Below are positions 7,235-13,322 of a DNA stretch of 13,322 nt, piece after piece. The notes under the pieces were generated by a model, which was not told the DNA's origin, made no database searches, and saw only the letters and a program-made list of their open reading frames with translations. The position numbers and the translations under genes were made by a program. How positions within the stretch are numbered: the first letter of the stretch is position 1; each line of letters begins with the position of its first letter. Source of the DNA: Tissierellia bacterium (lineage in GTDB: Bacteria; Bacillota; Clostridia; Tissierellales; Tepidimicrobiaceae); contig JAAYRM010000109.1 in the NCBI GenBank assembly GCA_012518745.1, positions 1 to 13,322 of the forward strand. Direction: 5' to 3'.

Positions 7235-7267
7235 AATATTCACGAAAAGATTTTTTGTGAATATTAT
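7235..7267 (+). promoter_or_regulatory. Dyad overlapping a candidate promoter of the ABC operon
   Basis: AATATTCAC (7235-7243) is the exact inverse of GTGAATATT (7257-7265). The pairing continues inward as GAAAA/TTTTT (one G-T), leaving a 3-base centre, so the whole forms a near-perfect 31-base dyad. A candidate promoter lies on it: TTCACG (7239-7244), 17-base spacer, TATTAT (7262-7267). This geometry suits an operator for a dimeric repressor; a hairpin in the leader is the alternative. The transporter ATG is at 7303. The rest of 7191-7302 shows no riboswitch that I recognise. Confidence 0.42.
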
Positions 7268-7302
7268 AGAGTATCATATATCCTTTTAAAGGAGAGTTGC
7301 TT

Positions 7303-8088
7303 ATGGATAAGAGGGCAAATATAGTGGAGGTAAAGAATCTAGGTATGATATACCATGCGTTAAGTGGAGAAACAGAGGCCATTAAAGATATAAATTTTGA
7401 TGTCTACGAAGGAGAGATAGTGGGGATAGTGGGTCCTAGTGGATGTGGCAAGTCCACTCTACTATCAATAATTGCAGGGCTGATCTCCCCTACTAGGGGG
7501 AAGGTATTGGTCAACGGAAAGAAGGTGGAATGTTCATCCTCGGATATAGGCTATATGTTTCAGAGGGATCATCTCTTCGAATGGAGAACAATTTTACAAA
7601 ATGTTCTACTTGGGCTTGAAATTCATGGTAAGGTAGACAAGGAATCCATAGAGATTGCAGAGCATATGTTGGACACCTATGGTCTACGGGATTTTAAAGA
7701 CAACTATCCCAGACAACTATCTGGGGGCATGAGGCAAAGGGCTGCCCTGATCAGAACATTGATAGTGGAGCCCAACCTACTTCTATTAGATGAACCCTTC
7801 TCAGCCCTAGATTATCAGACTAGGCTTGCTATATCGGATGAGATAGGTTTAATCCTAAAGAATGAGAAAAAGACCGCATTGCTGGTTACCCATGATATTG
7901 CAGAGGCCATATCCCTTTCCGATAGGATAATAATCCTCACCAATAGACCAGCCGTCATCAAGGATATTATTACCATAAACTTAACCTGTGCCGATGGGAT
8001 ATGGGGCCCTATCAAGTCTCGCGAGGCCCCTGAATTTAGGCATTACTTCAATAAGATATGGAAGGAGTTAGATATCCATGTCCGATAA
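7303..8088 (+). CDS. ABC importer ATPase, nitrate/taurine/sulfonate type
   Basis: ATP-hydrolysing subunit of an ABC importer of the SsuB/TauB/NrtD group. The 261 residues (from this start) hold Walker A GPSGCGKST (44-52), Q-loop F-Q-R (Q87), signature LSGGMRQR (139-146), Walker B LLLLDEPFSALD (159-170) and the switch histidine in VTHD (H197). A TTG two codons upstream (7297) is in frame, but it is only two bases from AAAGGAG, whereas the ATG at 7303 is eight away. The last 11 bases overlap the permease gene, so the two are translated as a pair. The substrate cannot be read from the ATPase; family members carry alkanesulfonates, taurine, nitrate or thiamine precursors. No substrate-binding protein gene is beside it. 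Confidence 0.93.
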   Translation: MDKRANIVEVKNLGMIYHALSGETEAIKDINFDVYEGEIVGIVGPSGCGKSTLLSIIAGLISPTRGKVLVNGKKVECSSSDIGYMFQRDHLFEWRTILQNVLLGLEIHGKVDKESIEIAEHMLDTYGLRDFKDNYPRQLSGGMRQRAALIRTLIVEPNLLLLDEPFSALDYQTRLAISDEIGLILKNEKKTALLVTHDIAEAISLSDRIIILTNRPAVIKDIITINLTCADGIWGPIKSREAPEFRHYFNKIWKELDIHVR

Positions 8089-8884
8089 CAATATTTCCAA
8101 GGAACATAATGCGTTTCTGAAACAGAATAGACGGAGGAAGCATACCATATTGCTATCTCAGATCGCCATCCTTATAATGGGTTTAATGCTATGGGAGGTG
8201 GCTGCATATTTTAATTGGATAGACTCTTTTCTTACTAGTCATCCTTCGCAAATATGGCATCTATTTATTGAATATACAAAGAACGGGGACCTATTATATC
8301 ATGTGGGAGTATCGGTATTTGAAACCATAGTGGGATTCCTAGCGGGAACCATATTGGGAATCCTTGTTGCCATAGGCCTTTGGTGGTCCGATTTTTGGGC
8401 CAAAGTATTGGCACCATATCTGGTAGTGTTGAATAGTTTGCCGAAAACAGCACTAGCCCCTATTATAATAATATGGGTTGGAGCGGGCTATTCCGGCATC
8501 ATAGTCACAGCTATATCGGTCTCCATAGTGGTTACTATCATGAATATGTTTATCAGCTTTATATCGATTGATGGGGACAAGATCAGGTTGCTTGAAACCT
8601 TTGGGGCTAGCAAATTTCAAGTCCTTAGAAAGGTCATATTGCCCCATTCCATACCGGCCCTAATGGCTACATTAAAGGTCAATATAGGTCTATCCTGGGT
8701 AGGGGTTATAGTGGGAGAATTCCTAGTATCCAAAGCTGGTATCGGCTATCTCATAGTCTACGGTGGTCAGGTATTTAGCTTGGATCTGGTCATGATGAGC
8801 GTATTCATATTGAGTATAATCTCCGCCATAATGTACAAGGGCATCGCAATCCTTGAAAATAAATACGTCAAATGGTATGAATAA
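8078..8884 (+). CDS. ABC importer permease, nitrate/taurine/sulfonate type
   Basis: Integral membrane subunit of the SsuC/TauC family, 268 residues, with about six transmembrane segments beginning at residue 24. The cytoplasmic coupling (EAA) loop is at about 173-205, with the conserved ETFGASKFQVLRKVILP and the following PALM. GVIVGEF (209-215) and GIGYLI (221-226) are further family landmarks. The ATG at 8078 lies inside the ATPase gene (11-base overlap), with AAGGAG ten bases upstream. The stop codon abuts the stem of a bidirectional terminator, so the operon appears to consist of these two genes only. The binding protein that sets specificity is presumably encoded elsewhere, or shared with another transporter. 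Confidence 0.92.
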   Translation: MSDNNISKEHNAFLKQNRRRKHTILLSQIAILIMGLMLWEVAAYFNWIDSFLTSHPSQIWHLFIEYTKNGDLLYHVGVSVFETIVGFLAGTILGILVAIGLWWSDFWAKVLAPYLVVLNSLPKTALAPIIIIWVGAGYSGIIVTAISVSIVVTIMNMFISFISIDGDKIRLLETFGASKFQVLRKVILPHSIPALMATLKVNIGLSWVGVIVGEFLVSKAGIGYLIVYGGQVFSLDLVMMSVFILSIISAIMYKGIAILENKYVKWYE

Positions 8885-8924
8885 AAAATCCAAGGTTAGG
8901 CCCTAGAGCCTAACCTTGGATTTT
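8885..8924. terminator. Bidirectional terminator shared by convergent genes
   Basis: AAAATCCAAGGTTAGGC (8885-8901) pairs without mismatch with GCCTAACCTTGGATTTT (8908-8924) around the loop CCTAGA. On the minus strand the stem ends in six T residues; on the plus strand it ends in four. The stem starts on the base after the permease stop (8882-8884). The stop codon of the minus-strand gene (8903-8905) is in the loop, and that gene's last six sense codons lie between 8906 and 8923. Confidence 0.88.
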
Positions 8925-9682
8925 ATCACCGGATTTTCAAAAGAACACGGAATACCTACTAGGCATTTCCCGCATACTTCGCTATGTCCTAGGTATTTGT
9001 ATCTCTCACCATTTTCTCTACACATCTCATAGCATCGTTCTCTGACAAACCCATCATCCCTCAACGCATCATTTATGCAATTATCTATACATTTCGTACA
9101 ATTTATTCCCGCCTTGTAAAGGCAATATTCATCCTCATCCCTTTTGGTAGGCTCTATCTTTAAATTGGTGATTATGCTGCCCACCCTTCCACAACAGCCC
9201 TTTTCTGTTATCAACATATTGTTAAGCCCAAACTTTCCTAATCCAGCAATATAGGCGACATGCCTTTGAGACCAGTCGCTCTTTAAGTTATCCGGCGCAT
9301 AGCTTAAAGCCATAGGTATTAATTCAGCACCATGACCCAATTCCTCTATCCTCTGCTTGATATGTTTATTGAGCCTGGCAATGAGTTCATTGGTCTCCAC
9401 ATATGCGATTGCCCATACTTCGGAGGCCTTCCTACCACCTATATTGCTATCTGGAATAAAATCTTGGAATGGTAGAAAGTAGGTAATTATTGTCCTACCA
9501 TCCGACATGAAATCCCTTGGCATTGCATGGGTGGGCGCTACTACCTCCTTTAACCTATTGAACATGGGATCCATAGCATCTGCAAACGCAACTAAGGGCA
9601 CCTTCCATTCGCTCCTTATGCCCTCGGTGGATTCATATTCCTTCACATAATCCTCGATAATGGACTCGATTTTAACCCTCAT
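8903..9682 (-). CDS. QueG-related iron-sulfur protein (COG1600-like)
   Basis: Protein of 259 residues that resembles the catalytic and ferredoxin part of epoxyqueuosine reductase: AYIAGLGKFGLNNMLITEKGCCGRVGSIIT (143-172) parallels the QueG region around its GIGYYGKN. The cysteines suggest two clusters: C187-x7-C195-x2-C198-x3-C202, and C237-x2-C240-x5-C246 with C217 or C221. It lacks the proline after the fourth cysteine of the usual CPTGA motif, the second-cluster CDICQNVCPKN pattern and the C-terminal HEAT helices of the true QueG at 3926-5053. I therefore doubt that it acts on epoxyqueuosine; such relatives are commonly annotated as 4Fe-4S binding proteins and their substrate is unknown. 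The start ATG at 9682 follows a purine-rich GGGGGAGAG. Its last codons form one arm of a terminator. Confidence 0.8.
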   Translation of the reverse strand: MRVKIESIIEDYVKEYESTEGIRSEWKVPLVAFADAMDPMFNRLKEVVAPTHAMPRDFMSDGRTIITYFLPFQDFIPDSNIGGRKASEVWAIAYVETNELIARLNKHIKQRIEELGHGAELIPMALSYAPDNLKSDWSQRHVAYIAGLGKFGLNNMLITEKGCCGRVGSIITNLKIEPTKRDEDEYCLYKAGINCTKCIDNCINDALRDDGFVRERCYEMCRENGERYKYLGHSEVCGKCLVGIPCSFENPVIKSKVRL

Positions 9683-9735
9683 CCGCTCTCCCCCTTAAAT
9701 TAATCCCCTTATCGCATTGAGCCTAATTCCACTTC

Positions 9736-9741
9736 ATTATA
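9736..9741 (-). promoter_or_regulatory. Possible -10 box before the QueG-related gene
   Basis: TATAAT is present on the minus strand in the 82-base gap between the cyclophilin gene and the QueG-related gene, with neither a TG extension nor a clear -35 box. A start near 9730 would give a leader of about 48 bases. It may allow this gene to be expressed apart from the upstream cluster; the evidence is one hexamer only. Confidence 0.3.
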
Positions 9742-9764
9742 CCGCGATTATCCGATCCATATAT

Positions 9765-10385
9765 CTATCCATATAGTTCCATTTCAATCCTCTCTATTAT
9801 CACCGGTTCAACGGGTTTATCCCCCGGGCCTGTTTTTACGGAGGCAATCCTATCCACTATATCCATTCCATCAAATACCTGACCAAATACGGTATGCCTG
9901 AAATCTAAATGAGGTGTTCCACCCAATTCACCATATGCCCTCACCACTCCCTCTGAAAAACCACTTTCCTCTCCCAATTTATCCATCTGGGCCAGCAATT
10001 CCTTCTCCACATCATTCTTCTGAACTATGAAGAACTGGCTACCATTGGTATTGGGGCCTGCATTAGCCATAGATAGAGCCCCTCTGAGATTATGATAATC
10101 CCCATGAAATTCATCTTCGAAGGGTGCTCCCCATATGCTCTCTCCTCCAACCCCGGTACCAACCGGATCCCCTCCCTGGATCATAAAGCCCTTTATAACC
10201 CTATGAAATGTAACGCCATCATAGTAGCCGTCCTTTGCATGGGTTGTGAAATTTTCTACTGCCTTTGGGGCTATCTTAGGGAACAATCTAATCCTGATGG
10301 TCCCATAATTTGTATGGAGCTCTGCTATCTCCTCCCCTTCCTTAGGTAGGTCCAATTGATCCAACATTAAAGTATCTTCTCCCAC
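9765..10385 (-). CDS. Cyclophilin-type peptidyl-prolyl cis-trans isomerase
   Basis: Catalyses cis-trans isomerisation of X-Pro bonds and assists protein folding. No signal peptide is seen, so it is probably cytoplasmic. The 206 residues include the cyclophilin core: YYDGVTFHRVIKGFMIQGGD (54-73) with the catalytic arginine R62, GTGVGGESIWG (77-87), and LSMANAGPNTNGSQFFI (104-120). Residues about 124-160 form an insertion before FRHTVFGQV (162-170), longer than in minimal bacterial cyclophilins. The first 20 residues precede the fold and are poorly conserved in kind. GTG at 10385 has GGGAGGAG seven bases upstream; an ATG six codons later (10367) has its own GGGAGAAG, so a 200-residue form is also possible. 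It sits 44 bases after the MgtC-type gene and is probably co-transcribed with it. Confidence 0.93.
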   Translation of the reverse strand: MGEDTLMLDQLDLPKEGEEIAELHTNYGTIRIRLFPKIAPKAVENFTTHAKDGYYDGVTFHRVIKGFMIQGGDPVGTGVGGESIWGAPFEDEFHGDYHNLRGALSMANAGPNTNGSQFFIVQKNDVEKELLAQMDKLGEESGFSEGVVRAYGELGGTPHLDFRHTVFGQVFDGMDIVDRIASVKTGPGDKPVEPVIIERIEMELYG

Positions 10386-10400
10386 AAGGTATCTCCTCCC
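10368..10400 (-). repeat. Tandem duplicated ribosome-binding site at the cyclophilin start
   Basis: Two near-identical 16-base units lie head to tail with a 17-base period on the minus strand: GGGAGGAGATACCTTG (10400-10385) and GGGAGAAGATACTTTA (10383-10368). Each is a Shine-Dalgarno-like block followed at suitable distance by an in-frame start codon, GTG at 10385 and ATG at 10367. The second copy is itself translated if the GTG is used. Confidence 0.6.
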
Positions 10401-10429
10401 ATATATTCTAATTCATAGATAAGGTATTG

Positions 10430-11128
10430 CTATATATTTGCTTGGAATCTACTTTCATTTACTCCCCTGATACTGCCCAGTTCTAGTAGAAATTCATCGT
10501 ATCTGAATCCTATGGGAAGCCTAACCATAAAATGAATCTCTAAAGTGGGGTTGCCCATACCTTCCCCCAACTCGGCCTCGCTTTCACCCATTATGGATAT
10601 ATCCCGGATTCTAACCCTATGTTCACCCATCAGGGTGCCTATATCGCCAATAAGCCCCGGCCTTCCACTTCCTATTATCTCCAACATCCTATACCTTGAA
10701 CCAATTACTTTCTTTTCCATAACCCTCAGGCTCATCAACGTTATGAGCACTATTCCAGAGGTCAACAATCCCCCCATATAATATCCGCTACCTATAGCTA
10801 GGCCGATTCCAGCGCATACCCATAGGCTAGCTGCCGTAGTGAGGCCTCTGATGCTGCTCTCCGTTCTCATTATGGTCCCAGCCCCTAGAAACCCTATCCC
10901 GCTAATTACCTGAGCAGCTAGTCTAGCCGGATCTCCTGCTTTAATATTGGATCCCATACTATGAAATCCATCCATGGAAATCAACATCACCAATGTGGAG
11001 CCGAGGGTTACAAGGATATGGGTCCTCAAGCCGGCTGGCCTATTGCTCACCTCCCGTTCCATCCCGATTAGACCGCCTATTACGGTGGCTGAGACCAACC
11101 TTATTGCTACTTCCCATCGTGCAATCAT
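10430..11128 (-). CDS. MgtC/SapB family membrane protein
   Basis: Membrane protein of 232 residues. The N-terminal half has four to five hydrophobic segments and the MgtC signature: GGLIGMERE (18-26) followed by AGLRTHILVTLGS (32-44), AAQVISGIGFLGAGTI (71-86) and RGLTTAASLWV (94-104). The C-terminal part from about 145 is soluble and resembles the ACT-like domain of the longer family members. MgtC in pathogens inhibits ATP synthase and supports growth at low magnesium; in free-living Firmicutes the role is unclear and the name does not prove magnesium transport. GGAGG lies seven bases before the ATG at 11128. No M-box riboswitch-like leader fits in the 40-base gap behind ltaE, so expression is probably through the operon. 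Confidence 0.9.
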   Translation of the reverse strand: MIARWEVAIRLVSATVIGGLIGMEREVSNRPAGLRTHILVTLGSTLVMLISMDGFHSMGSNIKAGDPARLAAQVISGIGFLGAGTIMRTESSIRGLTTAASLWVCAGIGLAIGSGYYMGGLLTSGIVLITLMSLRVMEKKVIGSRYRMLEIIGSGRPGLIGDIGTLMGEHRVRIRDISIMGESEAELGEGMGNPTLEIHFMVRLPIGFRYDEFLLELGSIRGVNESRFQANI

Positions 11129-11168
11129 ATATCAACCTCCAATAAATACAATATATTATTTCAATGAA

Positions 11169-12197
11169 CTATTTATCCCCAGATAGTATCTTGATGGATT
11201 TAACAAAATCCATTATATCCCCCTCGGTTGTATCGAAGGAGGTAACCAGCCTAATTATGTTTTTTGTCATATCGGTTATATATACGGGATATTTTTCCTG
11301 TAATGGCCTATTCCATTCCTCAGGTATCTTAACAAATAGCATATTCCCCATGGTTCTGGAATCTACCTCTACATCCGCGATATAGGAGAGTTCATCCTTT
11401 AAATATTCAGCCATCCTATTGGAATGGGCCGCATTCTCCCTCCATATCCCCTCCTCTAAATAGGGTATGAATTGGGCCGATATAAAGCGCATCTTGGATA
11501 CCAGCTGCATGGCCTGTTTCCTCACATATTTAAAACCTTTGCTTATATCCTTATTAAATGAAATTATAGCTTCCCCCATCATCATACCGTTCTTGGTTCC
11601 CCCAAAGGATAGTAGGTCGACACCGGTATCCGTTACCATCTCCTTAAAACTGGAATCAAGGGCTACCACTGCATTGGCAAGCCTTGCCCCATCCATATGT
11701 AAGAGCATATCGTTAGCATGGACAAAATCAGCTAATTCACCTATCTCATCCACCGTGTAGGCAGTTCCCAACTCCGATATCTGGGATATGGATATAACCC
11801 TAGGCTGAACCTGATGCTCATCTCCTATGGAGGCAAGGAATCCCTCTACATCCTCATGACATATCTTGCCATGCCTATTAGGTACATATAGGATCTTGAC
11901 CCCACCAAACCTTTCCAACGCTCCGCATTCATCCACATTTATATGAGCCGTATCTGGAGCTATCACCCCTTCGTATGGCGCTAACACCCCGCTCAATCCC
12001 ACTATATTTGCCGCCGTTCCGGTAGTTACAAAATAGACATCGGCCTGCGTATGAAAGGCCTCTTCTATGAGTTCTCTTGCCCTCTCGGTATATCTATCAG
12101 CCCCATAGGATGGCTCATGTCCGGTATTGCATTCATATATTGCCTCCAAGATCCTTGGGTGAACCCCTGAGTTATTATCGCTTAATAGCATCTTCAT
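11169..12197 (-). CDS. ltaE: Low-specificity L-threonine aldolase
   Basis: PLP enzyme of the beta-eliminating lyase fold, predicted to split L-threonine or allo-threonine into glycine and acetaldehyde. The 342 residues are the usual length. Visible landmarks: SDNNSGVHPRILEAI (6-20), GADRYTERA (32-40), TTGTAANIVGL (58-68), the PLP-stacking H85 in DTAHINVDECGALE, HMDGARLANA (167-176) with the cofactor aspartate D169, and the Schiff-base lysine K202 in SFGGTKNGMM. Related lyases share the fold, so stereochemical preference is open. The ATG at 12197 begins three bases after the nitroreductase stop, and its GGAGG lies in the last codons of that gene, indicating coupled translation. With kbl at 2674-3864 it gives the window two unlinked routes between glycine and threonine carbon. 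Confidence 0.9.
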   Translation of the reverse strand: MKMLLSDNNSGVHPRILEAIYECNTGHEPSYGADRYTERARELIEEAFHTQADVYFVTTGTAANIVGLSGVLAPYEGVIAPDTAHINVDECGALERFGGVKILYVPNRHGKICHEDVEGFLASIGDEHQVQPRVISISQISELGTAYTVDEIGELADFVHANDMLLHMDGARLANAVVALDSSFKEMVTDTGVDLLSFGGTKNGMMMGEAIISFNKDISKGFKYVRKQAMQLVSKMRFISAQFIPYLEEGIWRENAAHSNRMAEYLKDELSYIADVEVDSRTMGNMLFVKIPEEWNRPLQEKYPVYITDMTKNIIRLVTSFDTTEGDIMDFVKSIKILSGDK

Positions 12198-12200
12198 AAT

Positions 12201-12719
12201 CTATTCCTCCCGCCATCTATCGAAATGTATTTTACTCTCATCATATCTATCAACTGCATCCTTTTCTCGATCCCTTACCCCTACTACCACCATCCCAATA
12301 GGTATAATATGATCTGGCAATCTTAATATATCGGCCATGGCATCCGTAAGTTTCTTGACAGAGTAAAGCCCACACCATACCGCCCCAAGGCCAAGACCAT
12401 GGGATGCTAATAGCATATTCTGTATCGAGGCGGAGCAATCCTCAACGAGAAATCCCATCTCCGATTGCTTGGTCTGATCCCCACATACCACTATGCCACA
12501 GCCCGCCTTGGGCAGCATCTGTGCGTATTTATGAAATCCTGCAATCCTTTCAATTGTATCCCTATCACTAATTACTACATATTCCCTTGGTTCAAAATTA
12601 TGGGCCGAGGGCGCCTGAAATCCTGCCTGCAATATAATCCTTAAATCCTCCTCTTTAATAATTTCCCCGGTATAACTACGTATACTCCGGCGGGTCATTA
12701 TGGCTTCCAATACATCCAT
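12201..12719 (-). CDS. Nitroreductase family FMN oxidoreductase
   Basis: Small FMN-dependent oxidoreductase of 172 residues, single domain and probably a homodimer. The N-terminal TRRSIRSYTGE (9-19) is the family's phosphate-binding start, APSAHNFEPREYVVI (36-50) follows the pattern around the flavin, and GLGLGAVWCGLYS (108-120) is the conserved helix-loop before the C-terminal half. These enzymes reduce nitro compounds, quinones or flavins; the natural substrate cannot be read from sequence. The ATG at 12719 has AGGAAG upstream. It is first in a run with ltaE (3-base gap), the MgtC-type gene and the cyclophilin gene on the same strand. Confidence 0.9.
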   Translation of the reverse strand: MDVLEAIMTRRSIRSYTGEIIKEEDLRIILQAGFQAPSAHNFEPREYVVISDRDTIERIAGFHKYAQMLPKAGCGIVVCGDQTKQSEMGFLVEDCSASIQNMLLASHGLGLGAVWCGLYSVKKLTDAMADILRLPDHIIPIGMVVVGVRDREKDAVDRYDESKIHFDRWREE

Positions 12720-12795
12720 ACGATATCACTTCCTTTGCAAATTCTATTATACCTCATATCACCATAGCCAGAGCTATAATAAATGGTTTAACCTC

Positions 12796-12804
12796 ATTAT
12801 ACCA
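12796..12804 (-). promoter_or_regulatory. Extended -10 promoter for the nitroreductase-ltaE run
   Basis: The minus strand reads TGGTATAAT, a perfect -10 box with TG extension and no good -35 box, in the 101-base gap upstream of the nitroreductase. A second TATAAT lies nearer the gene at 12750-12745, without the extension. The first overlaps an AT-rich hairpin (TATAATATGGT at 12811-12801 against ACCATTTATTATA at 12787-12775). Either could drive the operon. Confidence 0.5.
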
Positions 12805-12820
12805 TATTATAATTCGCTTC

Positions 12821-13322
12821 CTATAGGGATCTTGCGGCCGATGAGCCCGTTATCAATACGAGATATTGTATGTAGTCGGTGGTTACCCCACCCTGAGGCA
12901 GCTTATGGGCTATGGGCCATATCAATTCCCTGCTAAATGGAGAATCTATACCATTTAATTTGAATATGGTACAACCTTCCCCAGCTAGCTCTTGGAATGC
13001 CTCAAATTTAGGGTCTATGGTATCTATGGAGCTGATATAATCCCTTCTAGGAGTAGGATATAGATATTCACAATTGTCATAGACATAGGCTAAGGATAGG
13101 ATCCTATCTTGGAGTATAGAGCCCCGTTCATTTAAAGCTGCCGCAAACCACTTGACATATGGAAAGCCCCTTTGGAATATATGGGAGAGTCCCCATTGTC
13201 CATAATATTTATCCCTTGGCAATCGCCCATATAATTCCATGAAGTTATCATATATCCTTCCATCCCTAATCCCATTAAAATTATTCCCATTATAGACCTC
13301 ATCCCTATATATCAAATTTCTA
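12821..13322 (-). CDS. Unidentified protein, 3' part only (runs off right edge)
   Basis: The frame is open from the window edge to the TAG at 12821-12823. The only early start-like codon (TTG at 13315) has no ribosome-binding site, and the frame continues upstream of it as Arg-Asn, so the N-terminus is outside the window. About 166 C-terminal residues are visible. They include RIYDNFMELYGRLP, KYYGQWGLSHIFQRG, ILSLAYVYDNCEY, FKLNGIDSPFS and TDYIQYLVLITGSSAA. There is no membrane segment or cysteine cluster. The arrangement of an Arg-rich helix (IRDGRIYDNF) followed by a strand and GQxGxxH loosely recalls the C-terminal part of erythromycin-esterase/ChaN-like proteins, but this is only a resemblance and I assign no function. 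It is co-oriented with the nitroreductase, 101 bases downstream. Confidence 0.75.
   Translation of the reverse strand, partial: RNLIYRDEVYNGNNFNGIRDGRIYDNFMELYGRLPRDKYYGQWGLSHIFQRGFPYVKWFAAALNERGSILQDRILSLAYVYDNCEYLYPTPRRDYISSIDTIDPKFEAFQELAGEGCTIFKLNGIDSPFSRELIWPIAHKLPQGGVTTDYIQYLVLITGSSAARSL

Noticed and set aside
7191..7302. Possible riboswitch (TPP or similar) ahead of the transporter
   Set aside because: The family can include thiamine-precursor importers, so I looked for a TPP-type core, but the stretch holds only the dyad and AT-rich spacer with no CUGAGA-like element.
10430..11128. Magnesium transporter or virulence factor because of MgtC similarity
   Set aside because: The family name does not establish transport; context here is a housekeeping-like run with no magnesium-responsive leader visible.
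12700..12936. 78-codon plus-strand frame across the nitroreductase promoter region
   Set aside because: It overlaps two minus-strand genes and the promoter gap, has no ribosome-binding site and no recognisable product.
1..13322. Defence system, prophage, transposon or CRISPR array
   Set aside because: No repeat array, transposase, integrase, toxin-antitoxin pair or nuclease-helicase set is visible; the two nucleases present are ordinary base-excision repair enzymes.

Overview
The window looks like core chromosome of a low- to moderate-GC Bacillota, most likely a clostridial lineage. The reasons are strong GGAGG/GGGTG-type Shine-Dalgarno sites, heavy use of ATA (Ile) and AGG (Arg) codons, TATAAT -10 boxes and a gene repertoire typical of anaerobic Firmicutes. 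The lineage is an inference; there is no rRNA or other phylogenetic marker here. Coding density is high and no gap between genes exceeds about 160 bases. I see no tRNA, rRNA, CRISPR array, insertion sequence, integrase or phage gene.

Layout. (1) Positions 140-5916, all on the minus strand and transcribed right to left: endonuclease IV (nfo), epoxyqueuosine reductase (queG), 2-amino-3-ketobutyrate CoA ligase (kbl), a DUF503/YlxP-like small protein, endonuclease III (nth), and a membrane-anchored VanW/G5 protein. An extended -10 promoter sits in front of kbl, a hairpin follows kbl, and a terminator-like hairpin lies past the vanW-type gene. (2) A divergent intergenic region (5917-6030) leads into a plus-strand SEDS (RodA/FtsW) gene that ends in a strong palindromic hairpin. 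(3) Positions 7303-8884, plus strand: an ATPase-permease pair of the nitrate/taurine/sulfonate type without a substrate-binding protein, preceded by a dyad that overlaps a candidate promoter. (4) Positions 8903-13322, minus strand: nitroreductase, threonine aldolase (ltaE), MgtC/SapB-type membrane protein, cyclophilin and a second QueG-related iron-sulfur protein, with the 3' part of an unidentified gene upstream at the right edge. The ABC operon and this minus-strand run converge on one bidirectional terminator whose stem encodes the end of the iron-sulfur protein.

How the genes relate. nfo and nth supply two enzymes of base-excision repair, AP-site cleavage and 3'-end cleanup, in one co-oriented block. 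queG completes queuosine in tRNA. kbl and ltaE both connect glycine with threonine-derived carbon. The SEDS and VanW/G5 proteins belong to envelope biogenesis. I find no coherent new multi-gene system. The points most worth a second look are local: the gene-embedded terminator, operator-like dyads on two promoters, tandem duplicated ribosome-binding sites at the cyclophilin start, the divergent QueG paralogue, the importer lacking its binding protein, and the unidentified truncated gene at the right edge.
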